A stretch of DNA of 64,000 bases from DATATB01 sp036268995 (GTDB taxonomy: Bacteria > Planctomycetota > Planctomycetia > Pirellulales > PNKZ01): the NCBI GenBank assembly GCA_036268995.1, contig DATATB010000080.1, forward strand, positions 1 through 64,000, given 5' to 3'. This document shows, piece by piece, positions 9,701 to 18,095 of the stretch. Made by a program: the position numbers and the translations under genes. The notes below the pieces were generated by a model that ran no database searches, was not told where the DNA came from, and was given only the letters and a program-made list of their open reading frames with translations. Every line of letters begins with the position of its first letter. Within the stretch, counting starts at the first letter, position 1.

Positions 9701-11009
9701 TGGCCGCCAAATGTGGATTCAGGTCGAACAGGCACATGGGCATGACATCCAGCGTGGCCTGTTCCGTGGCGTTCAGGGCGCGGAAGCGAATTCCGCGGTA
9801 CTCATCGATGCCGCGCGTATTCTCGAGCCAGAGGCTGCCCTTCAGCGCGACCTCGAACGGGAACCGCGTGCTGCGGAAGTCACTTTTCGCCCGCCTGGCC
9901 GCGGCTTGGGCTCCAGCACGCTGGTCGAGCAGCTCGAAGCCGCCGAACAACTGCGTGGCTTGAGAGAGAACCACGCTATGATGCTCGCTGTTTCCCGACA
10001 CGAACATGCTGTAGAGCGATCCGTTGTGGATCAGCACCCAGCAGGATTGCGTGGCCGGCGTGCCGTTCATCACAAAGGAGAGGTCGAGTCGCCGCCCCTT
10101 GAGGTCCTTGATCACAACCGGGCGATCGCTCAACACATAGGCATTGCTCACCGTACGCCTGGTCGCTTGCCGGATCAGTTCGGCCGCGCTGGCCGTCGAC
10201 GGCAGAAATCCGGGGTCGATCGGCCCTGCAAAAAGTTCGAAGTGAATGGGCAATTCAGCGTGCCGATAGGTGAGCAACTCGAAGCCCGCGTCCGGCGGCT
10301 TCATTCGTACCCAGTTACTGCCGGGCGTGCGATACCGCACGTTTTGATCGTCCAGATAGATGTAGCCGCTCTCCCGGTTGAGCCAGGGGACCGTTCGCGA
10401 CCAGTCGTTCCACTGCTTTAACAGGGCATTGGCCTTCGCCCGGTCCATGGGCGGGGTCGACGCGACAACCTCGGCGGCGGCCGGACCATCGGCATGTTCC
10501 GCGGCGGCCGGGGCGGGATCATTGCCCGCGGCCGCTTCGACCGCTTGCGCTCCCGCACGCCGATACAGCACCATCGAGGCCGGCACGCCCTCGCGCGTCG
10601 TGTCCCATGCCAGCCATCCCAGTCCAGCGCTGGCGACCATGCTCAACAGGAGTGCCGAAGCGCCCGCCAGCCGGCCTTGATGGTATTGGTGTTGATGCCG
10701 GTCAAGAAACAATTGCACGAGGCCGACAAAGGCCAGCGCAACGGCCGCCACCGCCACCGCCGAGATCAGGAAGAATGCCACGGCGATAATGGCCATGGAA
10801 ACCGGCTGGGTCAGAAACCGCACGCCTAGCACCGCACCCACGGTCAGCAAGCAGTCGAACAAAATCGTCGCCAGGCTATAGAAGCACAGCTCGTTCGAGC
10901 CGCGCCGCTCGGCCGTTTCAAGGCACTTGCCAGTGCCGATCAAAAGGCCCAACCCGGCAAAAGCCATCGCCAGGATCTGTGCGACCTGGAGCACAAAGTG
11001 CATGGGCAT
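6771..11009 (-). CDS. Membrane-anchored TPR / DUF3857 / transglutaminase-like protein (1412 aa)
   Basis: The N-terminal ~140 residues hold about four hydrophobic helices, followed by a soluble region. The middle (roughly 530-800) is rich in TPR-like helix pairs such as YFLRALELEPENSIALSNAV and SLEKALEKSPADPIYKQAL. A DUF3857-type beta domain follows (about 830-1010). Then comes a transglutaminase-like cysteine-peptidase fold with the Cys-His-Asp set in YGDCKDHS (near 1100), FNHEIVYL and FVDCTDKY. DUF3857 plus transglutaminase-like is a common pairing; a long membrane/TPR N-terminus is less usual. The complete catalytic set suggests an active peptidase or amide hydrolase, probably facing the periplasm, but the substrate is unknown. 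The gene stands alone, with a 391-base gap to the divergent gene. Confidence 0.85.
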   Translation of the reverse strand: MPMHFVLQVAQILAMAFAGLGLLIGTGKCLETAERRGSNELCFYSLATILFDCLLTVGAVLGVRFLTQPVSMAIIAVAFFLISAVAVAAVALAFVGLVQLFLDRHQHQYHQGRLAGASALLLSMVASAGLGWLAWDTTREGVPASMVLYRRAGAQAVEAAAGNDPAPAAAEHADGPAAAEVVASTPPMDRAKANALLKQWNDWSRTVPWLNRESGYIYLDDQNVRYRTPGSNWVRMKPPDAGFELLTYRHAELPIHFELFAGPIDPGFLPSTASAAELIRQATRRTVSNAYVLSDRPVVIKDLKGRRLDLSFVMNGTPATQSCWVLIHNGSLYSMFVSGNSEHHSVVLSQATQLFGGFELLDQRAGAQAAARRAKSDFRSTRFPFEVALKGSLWLENTRGIDEYRGIRFRALNATEQATLDVMPMCLFDLNPHLAATARGFLSLFPGLPTALRSPENRTPITVGEMQGFEFTSTIKKRLWRTRVVQGNGYAYLIVASVAESNTNAEKLLSDAVDRVRFLEKFTPSVAGNSTFRQLHVYSSMMNQLGMYYFDARQQDTAVPYFLRALELEPENSIALSNAVEAYIASGRYADGCQLLEAHAEQLQSGKFRARYASMLARLKRDKDAIAAYSEAFADGYRDTAVFAEYLRLLHSTDQTERALEEADAYLQRADSQAVAIEKASLLAKAGRQNEAVALLDERQASIASSATLSYAMIEAYRQAGQSQKAMKLIDGLIADGHDSAQSWYVKHNVQCSLKRYEDAKTSLEKALEKSPADPIYKQALEHINTALGQGENFLVREEVPAVKLPPALEPAASASLPPAAISGAGAWYRFKAKAIEFRAGKEYRETTYRSVQVVDQTGVEQFSTINVSFFPKSQQAFVNELSVYDEQGKKVASGNVDSYYAVDDTDGDVASHRKLLRVPVPGLRPGYRLEMVSTVRSMYAYDRFPFETCPLSSSLPMARSVLYLHGDVADIVSQAPAGVATTKTEHELSWSLDHPASLRIEPLADAASQNLPTVHLNDRRSTWQTEVDEYLEMIQDRLKLPEQTRAQALQLVAGLDSDDAKVAALASYVQRSVTYKAIEFGRRARVMNSSDQTLVHCYGDCKDHSLLLVHLCEAAGIRANLALINASQDALADMPSLDQFNHEIVYLPNSGGGRFVDCTDKYNDLTMPVPYSLAGKQALVIERGKGRLVRVPECPPGINRLKSQRKVRVTPEGELVVSERVSCYGYWAGSMRATFKGLSSAGRKSMLAALTPGAGLLQVLDVKLENLDHTDAPLVLVIDYRLDQLFHLDGNHLLGLLPLMWEQRPLDVEYTSRRQAPFHLSSPSEFEVQTVLELPHGYALAPLDTSDSAGSGEFFRWKMHVTTTPGGATIDRQCGRAAGHFAAERYADFYREAQATRKALAPKLLIRRIGS

Positions 11010-11400
11010 CCTGCTTCGGGATTACGCTGGCCGAAATCGCGCTGTAGCCACCCGTACGAGGGGTGTCGGGTCGTCAGAAGGACAGCCCGGAAACGCTCAT
11101 TCTCACCATAGAAAGCACAATTCGCAAGTCAATCGATCGAATTGATCAGCATCAGTCAGGAATTCCGTCGTCACGATCATCAGATTCATCCCTACGATCC
11201 GTATTTCCCGTGCAAGTCCTCAGCGAATCGGGCTCCTCCGGCAAGCCGCGTCTTTCGGCCGCCACCCCGTCGGGCCTTGCTGTCGCGCTCCCGTGAGAGT
11301 TTATTGGGGGCTGTCCGGCTCTGGGGAACTCGGCGTTTGATTGGGCGCCGGGTCGGATTGTGAATCGCGCTCCTTCCCGCAACGACAAAGGACGACCTGC
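11010..11400. other. Divergent intergenic region
   Basis: 391 bases between the transglutaminase-like gene (minus) and the dimethylformamidase-like gene (plus). It must carry promoters for both. No convincing -35/-10 pair, hairpin or short coding frame was found, apart from an AAAGGA Shine-Dalgarno just before base 11401. Confidence 0.5.
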
Positions 11401-12936
11401 ATGCGACCGCTGCTGCTCGAAAATGCCGCGATTCGATCACCTTGGCGAGGGGCCGGCCTGGTTGCCCTGCTGTTCATCGCCGGGGTATTCACGGGCCCGG
11501 CCGTCGCTGCGGAGTCGAACCCGATTCGCGAAGAGAACCAGAAGCCAGGCGCCGATTGGCAATTGACGCGCGTCCGGGCTGACGGCAGCGGCTTTCGCTC
11601 GCCCTGGATCGAAGGCTATTGCTCTAAGCAGAGCGTCGAGGCAGGCGAGACCATCGACATTTGCGTGTCGACCAATCCGCCGCGGCCGCTGGAGATTGAA
11701 ATCTTTCGGATGGGCTACTACGGCGGACGCGGTGCGCGGCTGATGCAGAAACTCGGTCCGTTCCAGGGCCAAACGCAGCCCACGCCGACACCAGGCCCCA
11801 AAAACCTGCACGAATGCCAGTGGAAGCCGACCGCGCAATTGACCATTCCCCAGGACTGGCTCAGCGGCGTCTACCTGGGCCGAATGACCACGCTCGTCAA
11901 CCCGGACAAGGAGCCGTATTGGCAAAGCTACGTGGTGTTCATCGTCCGCGATCGCCGGCCGGCGGAGGTGCTCTTCCAATGCTCGGACAATACCTGGCAG
12001 GCCTATAACCGCTGGCCGAGCAACTATTCGGTCTACACCCATCCGCGCGGCACCGAGGGCCCCTGGGCCGACGTGAGCTTCGATCGGCCCTATGCCCGCG
12101 AGGCCCAATACGCGGGCATCGTCAACGACCCGCTCACGGTTGGCGCCGGCGAGTTTGTGCCGTTTGAGTTTCCAGCGGCGTACTGGCTCGAGCAGCACGG
12201 CTACGACGTGACGTACTGCTCGAATAGCGACATGCTCACGCCAGATCACGGGCTGAAGTGCAAGGCCTGGATCAGCGTCGGCCACGACGAGTACTGGGAC
12301 ATTCGCCAATACAACAGCGTGAAAAAAATGCGCGACGAAGGCGTGAACCTGCTGTTCCTCTCTGGCAACACAATCTGCTGGGTCACGCCCATGCGGGCCA
12401 GCAGCGACGGCCACCCGAACCGCATCATGTTTCGCGGCGGTCCTTACGGCGCGAACAACGACTATGCTTTGGGCCGGATCAAGAAAAACGGGCCGTTCCC
12501 CGAGCACGGGCCGGACGAAGGACTGCTGATGGGCAACCGCAACGTCGACCCGGTCAACGGCGGCGGCGATTGGGTGATCGTCAAACCGGAGCATTGGATC
12601 TTCGCCGGCACCGGCGTGAAGCGCGGCGACCGCATCCCCGGCCTCATCGGCTGGGAATATCACGGCCAGGCAGCCGACATACCCGGCCTGGAAGTCGTGG
12701 CCGCCGGCACGGCCTGGCAAAGCGGCGTGAACCCGCAAAAATGGGTCGCCACGATTTACCCCGGCCCCAAAGGCAATTTCGTGTTCAACGGTTCGACGAT
12801 TTTTTGGGCCCAAGGCCTCTCGTCGCCGCCAGGACACACGCTTCCCTGGTCGCACTGGTCGCGGCCGCACGGGCCCGATGCCCGCGTCCAGCGCATTACT
12901 CGCAACCTGCTCGAGCGAGCGATCGGCGGCAAGTGA
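11401..12936 (+). CDS. Secreted N,N-dimethylformamidase beta-subunit-like protein
   Basis: A 511-aa protein. ATG 11401 is preceded by AAAGGA and starts a signal peptide: a basic N-terminus, a hydrophobic run (LVALLFIAGVFTGPAVA) and cleavage near AAE. The mature protein matches the pattern of the large-subunit family of DMF hydrolase (DMFA2-like). Visible motifs are EIFRMGYYGG, YNRWPSNYSVY, the repeated YDVTYCSNSD and SVGHDEYWD, and LLFLSGNTICW. Members are often secreted and mostly uncharacterised; the true enzyme releases dimethylamine from dimethylformamide. The small DMFA1 subunit is not adjacent, so the substrate here may differ. The gene converges on the hydrolase gene at 12964. Confidence 0.8.
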   Translation: MRPLLLENAAIRSPWRGAGLVALLFIAGVFTGPAVAAESNPIREENQKPGADWQLTRVRADGSGFRSPWIEGYCSKQSVEAGETIDICVSTNPPRPLEIEIFRMGYYGGRGARLMQKLGPFQGQTQPTPTPGPKNLHECQWKPTAQLTIPQDWLSGVYLGRMTTLVNPDKEPYWQSYVVFIVRDRRPAEVLFQCSDNTWQAYNRWPSNYSVYTHPRGTEGPWADVSFDRPYAREAQYAGIVNDPLTVGAGEFVPFEFPAAYWLEQHGYDVTYCSNSDMLTPDHGLKCKAWISVGHDEYWDIRQYNSVKKMRDEGVNLLFLSGNTICWVTPMRASSDGHPNRIMFRGGPYGANNDYALGRIKKNGPFPEHGPDEGLLMGNRNVDPVNGGGDWVIVKPEHWIFAGTGVKRGDRIPGLIGWEYHGQAADIPGLEVVAAGTAWQSGVNPQKWVATIYPGPKGNFVFNGSTIFWAQGLSSPPGHTLPWSHWSRPHGPDARVQRITRNLLERAIGGK

Positions 12937-12963
12937 TTGCAGCCAAACGGCTCTGTTCGGCGA

Positions 12964-13575
12964 CTATGTGTTTCGAACGAATTCGGCGGTCAGTTCGATG
13001 CCGTCGGTCCAGTTCTCGGCTTCGGTTCGGCCGGAAGATTTTCGCGGCTTGAAACTGTGGTCACCATCGGGCAGCCATTTGAGTTGGATTGCCGGGGGCA
13101 GGTTGTAGGACAGCACCTCATCCCGGCTGCCGAGCGCGTCGCGCTCGCCTTGGATGATAAGGTTCGGCGTCTTCAGGTGGAGCAGATGCTCTACCCGTAG
13201 TTTTTCGGGCTGGCCGGCAGGATGGAATGGATAGCCGAGGCAGACCAGTCCGGCGACGCCCGCATCGTCGGCCACGAGACTGGCGATGCGACCACCGAGC
13301 GACTTGCCGCCGATGACCAGGCCCTTGGCGCCAAGCTGCTCGATCACCGCCAGCCAGGTCTCGCGCAGGATCGGTTCGCGATCCGGCGGGCGGCGTTTGC
13401 CCGATCGGCGGCGCTCGTCCATATAGGGAAACTCGAAGCGCACGACGCGCAGTCCCTTGGCTGCGAGCCCCGCCGCAAACCTGGCCATGAACGGCGTGTC
13501 CATGCCGGCGCCGGCACCGTGGGCCAGGGCGATCGTCCACCTGGCATCGGCAAGGCCGTCGATCAACAGCTCCAT
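12964..13575 (-). CDS. Alpha/beta hydrolase of the KANL3/Tex30 (dienelactone-hydrolase-like) type
   Basis: A 203-aa cytoplasmic hydrolase fold. It has AHGAGAGMDTPFM near the N-terminus, VIGGKSLGGRIAS with the nucleophile Ser in GKSLGG, IQGERDALGS (acid) and PDGDHSFKP (His). This layout matches small Tex30/KANL3-like hydrolases of unknown substrate. ATG 13575 has an AAGGTGA Shine-Dalgarno about 9 nt upstream. A GTG at 13593 that overlaps the dinB stop by four bases (GTGA) is the alternative. Either way the gene sits directly behind dinB and is probably translationally coupled to it. Confidence 0.85.
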   Translation of the reverse strand: MELLIDGLADARWTIALAHGAGAGMDTPFMARFAAGLAAKGLRVVRFEFPYMDERRRSGKRRPPDREPILRETWLAVIEQLGAKGLVIGGKSLGGRIASLVADDAGVAGLVCLGYPFHPAGQPEKLRVEHLLHLKTPNLIIQGERDALGSRDEVLSYNLPPAIQLKWLPDGDHSFKPRKSSGRTEAENWTDGIELTAEFVRNT

Positions 13576-13589
13576 TTGTCGCTTCACCT

Positions 13590-14780
13590 TCACGCATCGG
13601 GCCGAGGTTGCGGCTTGTGCTGGGCTTGATGCGCTAAGCCGCTGCCCCGAGCCAGCGCCGATCTGCCGAACCGCTCTTGGATGCGATCCGCCACGTTGTC
13701 GAGCTGGCGCAGCTTTTGGCGTTCGCCGTCGTCGAATAACTGGCCCTGCGACGGGCTCGAGCCCAGACCGCTGACACCGAAACCGAGCAACCGCACCGGC
13801 AGGTGTTCCGGCGGTAAACGCTTCGTCAACAATTCCACGCCGGCCTGCCATAGTTCGTGGCTGATGTCGGTTGGCTCGACCAAAGTGAGCGAGCGCGTGA
13901 TGGTGCGAAAGTCGGCAAAGCGCACTTTTAACTCGGCCGTGCGACCTTTCAGTTGATGCCGACGCAGCCGGCGCCCGACTTGTCCGACCAGCTCCAGCAG
14001 CCACGCCCGCAAGACTTCGATGTCGTCGATGTCGGCGGCGAACGTGGTTTCGTGAGAGATCGACTTGGCTTCGCGGTCCGGCACCACGCGCCGGTCGTCG
14101 AGGCCTTGGGCCAGCCGCCAGTAATGCTCGCCGCTGGCACCAAACAGCTCGGTCAACGTGGCGGCTGGCAGCGAGCGCAGCCGGCCGATCGTGCGGATTC
14201 CGAGTTCGTCAAACACCTTGCTCGTGACCTTGCCGACGCCCCATAACCGGCCGATGGGCAGCGGATCGAGAAAGTCTTGTACACGATCCGGCTCGACCAC
14301 GACAAAGCCGTCGGGCTTTTCCAGATCGCTGGAGATCTTGGCCAGGAACTTGTTCGGCGCCACGCCCACCGAGGCCACGAGCCGAAGTTCTTGTCGAATT
14401 TCTTGCTTGATGCGACGGCCGATCTCGACCGCCGAGCCGAACAGGCCCTGGCTGCCCGTCACGTCGAGAAAAGCCTCGTCCAGCGATAGCGGTTCGACCA
14501 GCGGCGTGTAGCGGTCGAAGATCTGCCGAATCTGCTGTGAAACCTCCGCGTAGTAGTCCATGCGCGGTGGCAGGACAATCGCATGTGGGCAAAGCCGCAA
14601 AGCGGTGGCTGCCGCCATCGCGCTGTGGACGCCGAACTTGCGGACCGCGTAGTTGGCGGCCGCGACCACGCCCCGGCCTTCGGCTGTGCCACCGACGATC
14701 ACCGGCCGGCCCACCAGGCGCGGGTCGTCGCGCTCCTCGATCGAGGCGTAGAAGGCGTCCATGTCGACGTGCAAGATCAT
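13590..14780 (-). CDS. dinB: DNA polymerase IV (Y family)
   Basis: A 396-aa error-prone translesion polymerase. Catalytic acids are in HVDMDAFYASIE (first Asp plus steric-gate aromatic) and SLDEAFLDV (Asp-Glu pair near residue 104). Palm and thumb motifs VAPNKFLAKISSDLEKPDG and WGVGKVT follow, then the little-finger domain with SHETTFAAD. The C-terminus lacks an obvious clamp-binding hexapeptide, but QGQLFDD near residue 348 resembles QLxLF and could serve. ggt lies divergently 126 bases away. A small alpha/beta hydrolase gene overlaps or abuts its 3' end. Confidence 0.95.
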   Translation of the reverse strand: MILHVDMDAFYASIEERDDPRLVGRPVIVGGTAEGRGVVAAANYAVRKFGVHSAMAAATALRLCPHAIVLPPRMDYYAEVSQQIRQIFDRYTPLVEPLSLDEAFLDVTGSQGLFGSAVEIGRRIKQEIRQELRLVASVGVAPNKFLAKISSDLEKPDGFVVVEPDRVQDFLDPLPIGRLWGVGKVTSKVFDELGIRTIGRLRSLPAATLTELFGASGEHYWRLAQGLDDRRVVPDREAKSISHETTFAADIDDIEVLRAWLLELVGQVGRRLRRHQLKGRTAELKVRFADFRTITRSLTLVEPTDISHELWQAGVELLTKRLPPEHLPVRLLGFGVSGLGSSPSQGQLFDDGERQKLRQLDNVADRIQERFGRSALARGSGLAHQAQHKPQPRPDA

Positions 14781-14906
14781 CGCGGCTCTCCGAAGTCGCC
14801 GCCATGATACCAGGAAAGACCGATCACCAAGTCAGGCGTCGGCCGTTTCACCGGCCATTGGCCCAGCTTATGATTTGGGCGGCTTAATATCTGGATTGGA
14901 GCAAGC

Positions 14907-16616
14907 ATGATCGGCATTTCGGATCGCCGTCGAAAACACGTGGGCTGGTTGGTCATCTGGCTGATGTGTGCGGCGCCGGCGGCGCGTGCGGCCACCAGCG
15001 ACGTGACCGTTTCGACCAAGGGCCTGGTCGTGTCGGTCAGTGCCGAGGCTTCGCGCGTCGGGGCGGCAGTGCTCGGCCGGGGCGGAAACGCGGTCGATGC
15101 GGCCATTGCCACGGCTTTTGCCCTGGCGGTCACGTACCCGGCGGCCGGCAACATTGGTGGCGGCGGCTATATGGTGGTCTGGCCGGGAGACAAGCGTGAG
15201 CCGGCCGTGTTCGATTTTCGCGAGCAGGCGCCTGCGGCCGCTAAGGCCGACATGCTCGCCCGCGGCGAAGACCGGACTGCCCATCGCCTGGTCGGCGTGC
15301 CGGGCACCGTCCGTGGGCTGGCGCTGGCTCACCAGCGTTTCGGTTCGCACACGTGGCGCCAACTGGTCGAGCCGGCGGTGCCGCTGGCCCGGAACGGCTT
15401 TGAACTCGACGCGGACAATGCCGAATCGCTCAGTAAGCTCGTACGCCGCGCCAAAGCGCCACATCAGCAGGAGCTGCGACGCGTGTTCTCGCCGCCGCAG
15501 ACCGATGCCTGGCACGCGGGCGATCGGCTGCGGCAGCCGGAGCTGGCCCACACGCTCGAGATCATTGCCGAACGTGGCCCCGACGGATTTTACGCCGGTG
15601 CGGTGGCCGAGCTGCTGGTGGCCGAAATGCAGCGCGGCGCCGGGCTGATCACCGCGGCCGACCTGGCGGCGTATCGCGCCATCGAGCGGCAGCCATTGCA
15701 CGGCCGCTACCGCGGTTTCGATGTGTACGGCGTGCCGCCGTCGTCATCCGGCGGAACGACTTTGATCGAAGCCTTGAACATTTTGGAAAATTTCGATCTG
15801 GCCAAGCAGGGCCGCTGGTCGGCCAGCACGTTGCACGTGACCGCCGAAGCCATGAAGCGCGCCTACCGCGATCGGGCGCGATACTTGGGCGATCCCGCTT
15901 TCAACACCATTCCAGCAAAGCTGCTCGACAAGGAATATGCCCGGCAGTTGGCCCAGTCGATCGATCCCCAGCGTGCGACGCCCAGCGCCAGCCTGGCTGG
16001 CGATATTCTGCTTCGCCGCGAGGGGGAGCACACCACGCATCTCTCCGTGGTCGATGGCCGCGGCATGGCGGTGAGCATGACCTACACGCTGGAAAGCAGC
16101 TACGGCAGTCAGGTCGTCGTGCGCGGCGCCGGCTTTTTGCTTAACGACGAAATGCGAGACTTCAACCGCTACCCGGGCATCACCGACACGACCGGCAACA
16201 TTGGCACCGCGGCCAACCTTGCGGCGCCCGGCAAGCGCATGCTCAGCTCGATGTGCCCCACGATTCTATGCCACGACGGCAAGCCGGTGCTCGTGACCGG
16301 CAGCCCCGGCGGCCGGACGATCATCAATACGGTCCTGTGCATCGTGATGAACGTGGTTGATTTTCAGATGGACGTGCGCTCCGCCGTCGATGCTCCCCGG
16401 ATGCATCACGCCTGGTTTCCCGACAGCCTGCAAGTCGAGCCGGAACTCGCCCAGCGCTATTCCGTAGCCCTGGACGCACTCAAAGCGATGGGCCAGGCCG
16501 TCGGCCCCATCCACTCACAAGGCGACGCGCACAGTATCGCGATCGACCCGAAGACCGGCCAGCAGACGGGCGCCGCCGATCATCGCATCAGCGGCCATGC
16601 AGCCGCTCCCGAGTAA
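14907..16616 (+). CDS. ggt: Gamma-glutamyltransferase (glutathione hydrolase)
   Basis: A 569-aa N-terminal-nucleophile hydrolase that cleaves gamma-glutamyl bonds, for example in glutathione, in the periplasm. A signal peptide (LVIWLMCAAPAARA) leads into GGNAVDAAIATAFALAV and NIGGGGYM. The autoprocessing Thr is in EHTTHLSVVD, splitting the protein into large and small subunits. The small subunit carries GSPGGRTIINTV. The length is normal. It is divergent from dinB and converges, with only 17 bases between, on the sulfatase gene at 16634. Confidence 0.95.
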   Translation: MIGISDRRRKHVGWLVIWLMCAAPAARAATSDVTVSTKGLVVSVSAEASRVGAAVLGRGGNAVDAAIATAFALAVTYPAAGNIGGGGYMVVWPGDKREPAVFDFREQAPAAAKADMLARGEDRTAHRLVGVPGTVRGLALAHQRFGSHTWRQLVEPAVPLARNGFELDADNAESLSKLVRRAKAPHQQELRRVFSPPQTDAWHAGDRLRQPELAHTLEIIAERGPDGFYAGAVAELLVAEMQRGAGLITAADLAAYRAIERQPLHGRYRGFDVYGVPPSSSGGTTLIEALNILENFDLAKQGRWSASTLHVTAEAMKRAYRDRARYLGDPAFNTIPAKLLDKEYARQLAQSIDPQRATPSASLAGDILLRREGEHTTHLSVVDGRGMAVSMTYTLESSYGSQVVVRGAGFLLNDEMRDFNRYPGITDTTGNIGTAANLAAPGKRMLSSMCPTILCHDGKPVLVTGSPGGRTIINTVLCIVMNVVDFQMDVRSAVDAPRMHHAWFPDSLQVEPELAQRYSVALDALKAMGQAVGPIHSQGDAHSIAIDPKTGQQTGAADHRISGHAAAPE

Positions 16617-16633
16617 GCGGAATTTTCCACGGA

Positions 16634-18046
16634 TCATTCGGCGGGCCGCGTGGCGGGAGGTTTTTCGCCGCGCAGCTTGTAGGCCGATTGGCTGCGCGGA
16701 AGAAACGGCAGCGAAGCATCGGGCGGCAGCGTCGCCAGGGCGGCCTTTAATTTCGCGTGCTCGGTGGCGATTGCGGGCGTGGAATCGGACGAGAGATCGT
16801 GTTTCTCATCGGGATCGGACGCGATGTCGAACAGCTCGCCGGTCGAATACAGCTTGTAGCGCTGGTCGCGGACCACGCGCGCCGCGGCATATTGACTCGC
16901 GATCCACGGTTTCTCGGATGATGGCTCCGGCCGGCCGAGCAGCGCGCCGGCGAACGAGCGGCCATCGAGCTTGAGATCCGCGGGCTGCTTTGCACGGGAC
17001 AGTTCGACGAGCGTGGGAAAGAAATCGGTGAAGTCGACGAGCCGCCGGCTGATTTGCCCTGCCGGCGAAATCAGGCCGGGCGCGTAGACGATCAACGGCA
17101 TGTCGATCCCACCCTCGGCCAGCGTGTAGCCGCCGCCGGCAGGCCCGGGCGGCTGCGTGCGGCCGGCGAGCGCGTCGGTGTTGCCGTTGTCGCTGGTGAT
17201 GATCAGGATCGTGTTGTCGAGCACGCCGAGTTCCTTCAACGCTCGGGCCAGCCGGCCGACATCCTGGTCGGCGTAGCGGATCATGCCCGCAAACAAATCT
17301 CGCTGCTGCTGCTTCGAAGGCCGCGCGGCGCTAACCGCCGCGTCGGGCTGTTTCGGCGGCACCGGCACGTGGGGGCCATGCGTGAGCACCGACGGATAAT
17401 AGAGCAAAAACGGCTGCTCGCGATGGCGGCGGATGAAATCGACGGCGAACTCGTGAAACACGTCCGGTCCGAAGCGTCCCTTGGTATTCAGCCGCTTGCC
17501 TTGTTGCACAATGTAAGCGTCCCAATAGCGCTTGTAGTTGGCTTCGTGGCCTGGCATGCCCTCGGGCCAAACGCACTGCTCGTCGAAGCCGGCGCGGCTG
17601 AGCGCGTCGGCCTGACTGGATTCGAACAAGTTGCTGATTTGCCACTTGCCGACAATCGCCGTGGTGTAGCCCGCGGTGCGCACGACATTGGCGAAAGTCG
17701 GCAGCCGCAGGGCGTCGAAATTGCCGCCGGCATAAATAGCCGCATCGTGATGGATCGTCCAGCCGCTGCTAAAAGGATAGCGGCCGGTGAGCAACTCGAC
17801 GCGCGTCACGCTGCAAAACGGAGTGGCGTAGCAGTGCTCGAATCGCAAGCCTTGGCTTGCCAGGCGATCGATCTCGGGCGTGGCACCTTCGATGCTTCCA
17901 TAGCAGCCGAACCAATCGCGCCCGACATTATCGAGCAGCATGACGATGATATTCGGCGGCCTGCGCTCCGCGGCCGGCGCTGCCGAGCCCAACAGCATCC
18001 ACGCGCACAAGCCGATGATGCCCCAATGATGCAGCTTGATTTGCAT
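16634..18046 (-). CDS. Secreted sulfatase with a non-canonical CxVxR active-site motif
   Basis: A 470-aa alkaline-phosphatase-superfamily sulfatase. ATG 18046 starts a signal peptide (GIIGLCAWMLLGSAAPAAA-like); the longer in-frame extension upstream overlaps the UvrA stop and is rejected. Metal-binding and fold motifs are IIVMLLDNVGRDW, GKWQISN, LTHGPHVP and ITSDNGNTD. The formylglycine motif reads CSVTRVELLTG. The cysteine and arginine are present, but the usual Pro (or Ala) at position three is Val. Substrate specificity cannot be assigned. It probably desulfates a polysaccharide or small sulfate ester in the periplasm, if the cysteine is matured. Confidence 0.88.
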   Translation of the reverse strand: MQIKLHHWGIIGLCAWMLLGSAAPAAERRPPNIIVMLLDNVGRDWFGCYGSIEGATPEIDRLASQGLRFEHCYATPFCSVTRVELLTGRYPFSSGWTIHHDAAIYAGGNFDALRLPTFANVVRTAGYTTAIVGKWQISNLFESSQADALSRAGFDEQCVWPEGMPGHEANYKRYWDAYIVQQGKRLNTKGRFGPDVFHEFAVDFIRRHREQPFLLYYPSVLTHGPHVPVPPKQPDAAVSAARPSKQQQRDLFAGMIRYADQDVGRLARALKELGVLDNTILIITSDNGNTDALAGRTQPPGPAGGGYTLAEGGIDMPLIVYAPGLISPAGQISRRLVDFTDFFPTLVELSRAKQPADLKLDGRSFAGALLGRPEPSSEKPWIASQYAAARVVRDQRYKLYSTGELFDIASDPDEKHDLSSDSTPAIATEHAKLKAALATLPPDASLPFLPRSQSAYKLRGEKPPATRPAE

Positions 18047-18095
18047 GCCGATTTCTCCGTCCAAGGCGAGAAGTAGAACCGAGCCGCATGCCGCA

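Noticed and set aside
11437..12870. Minus-strand open frame (~477 codons) opposite the dimethylformamidase-like gene
   Set aside because: No motifs; the plus-strand gene has signal peptide, ribosome site and family signatures.
17054..18076. Plus-strand open frame (~340 codons) opposite the sulfatase
   Set aside because: Shadow frame in high-GC DNA; the minus strand has the sulfatase motifs and a signal peptide.
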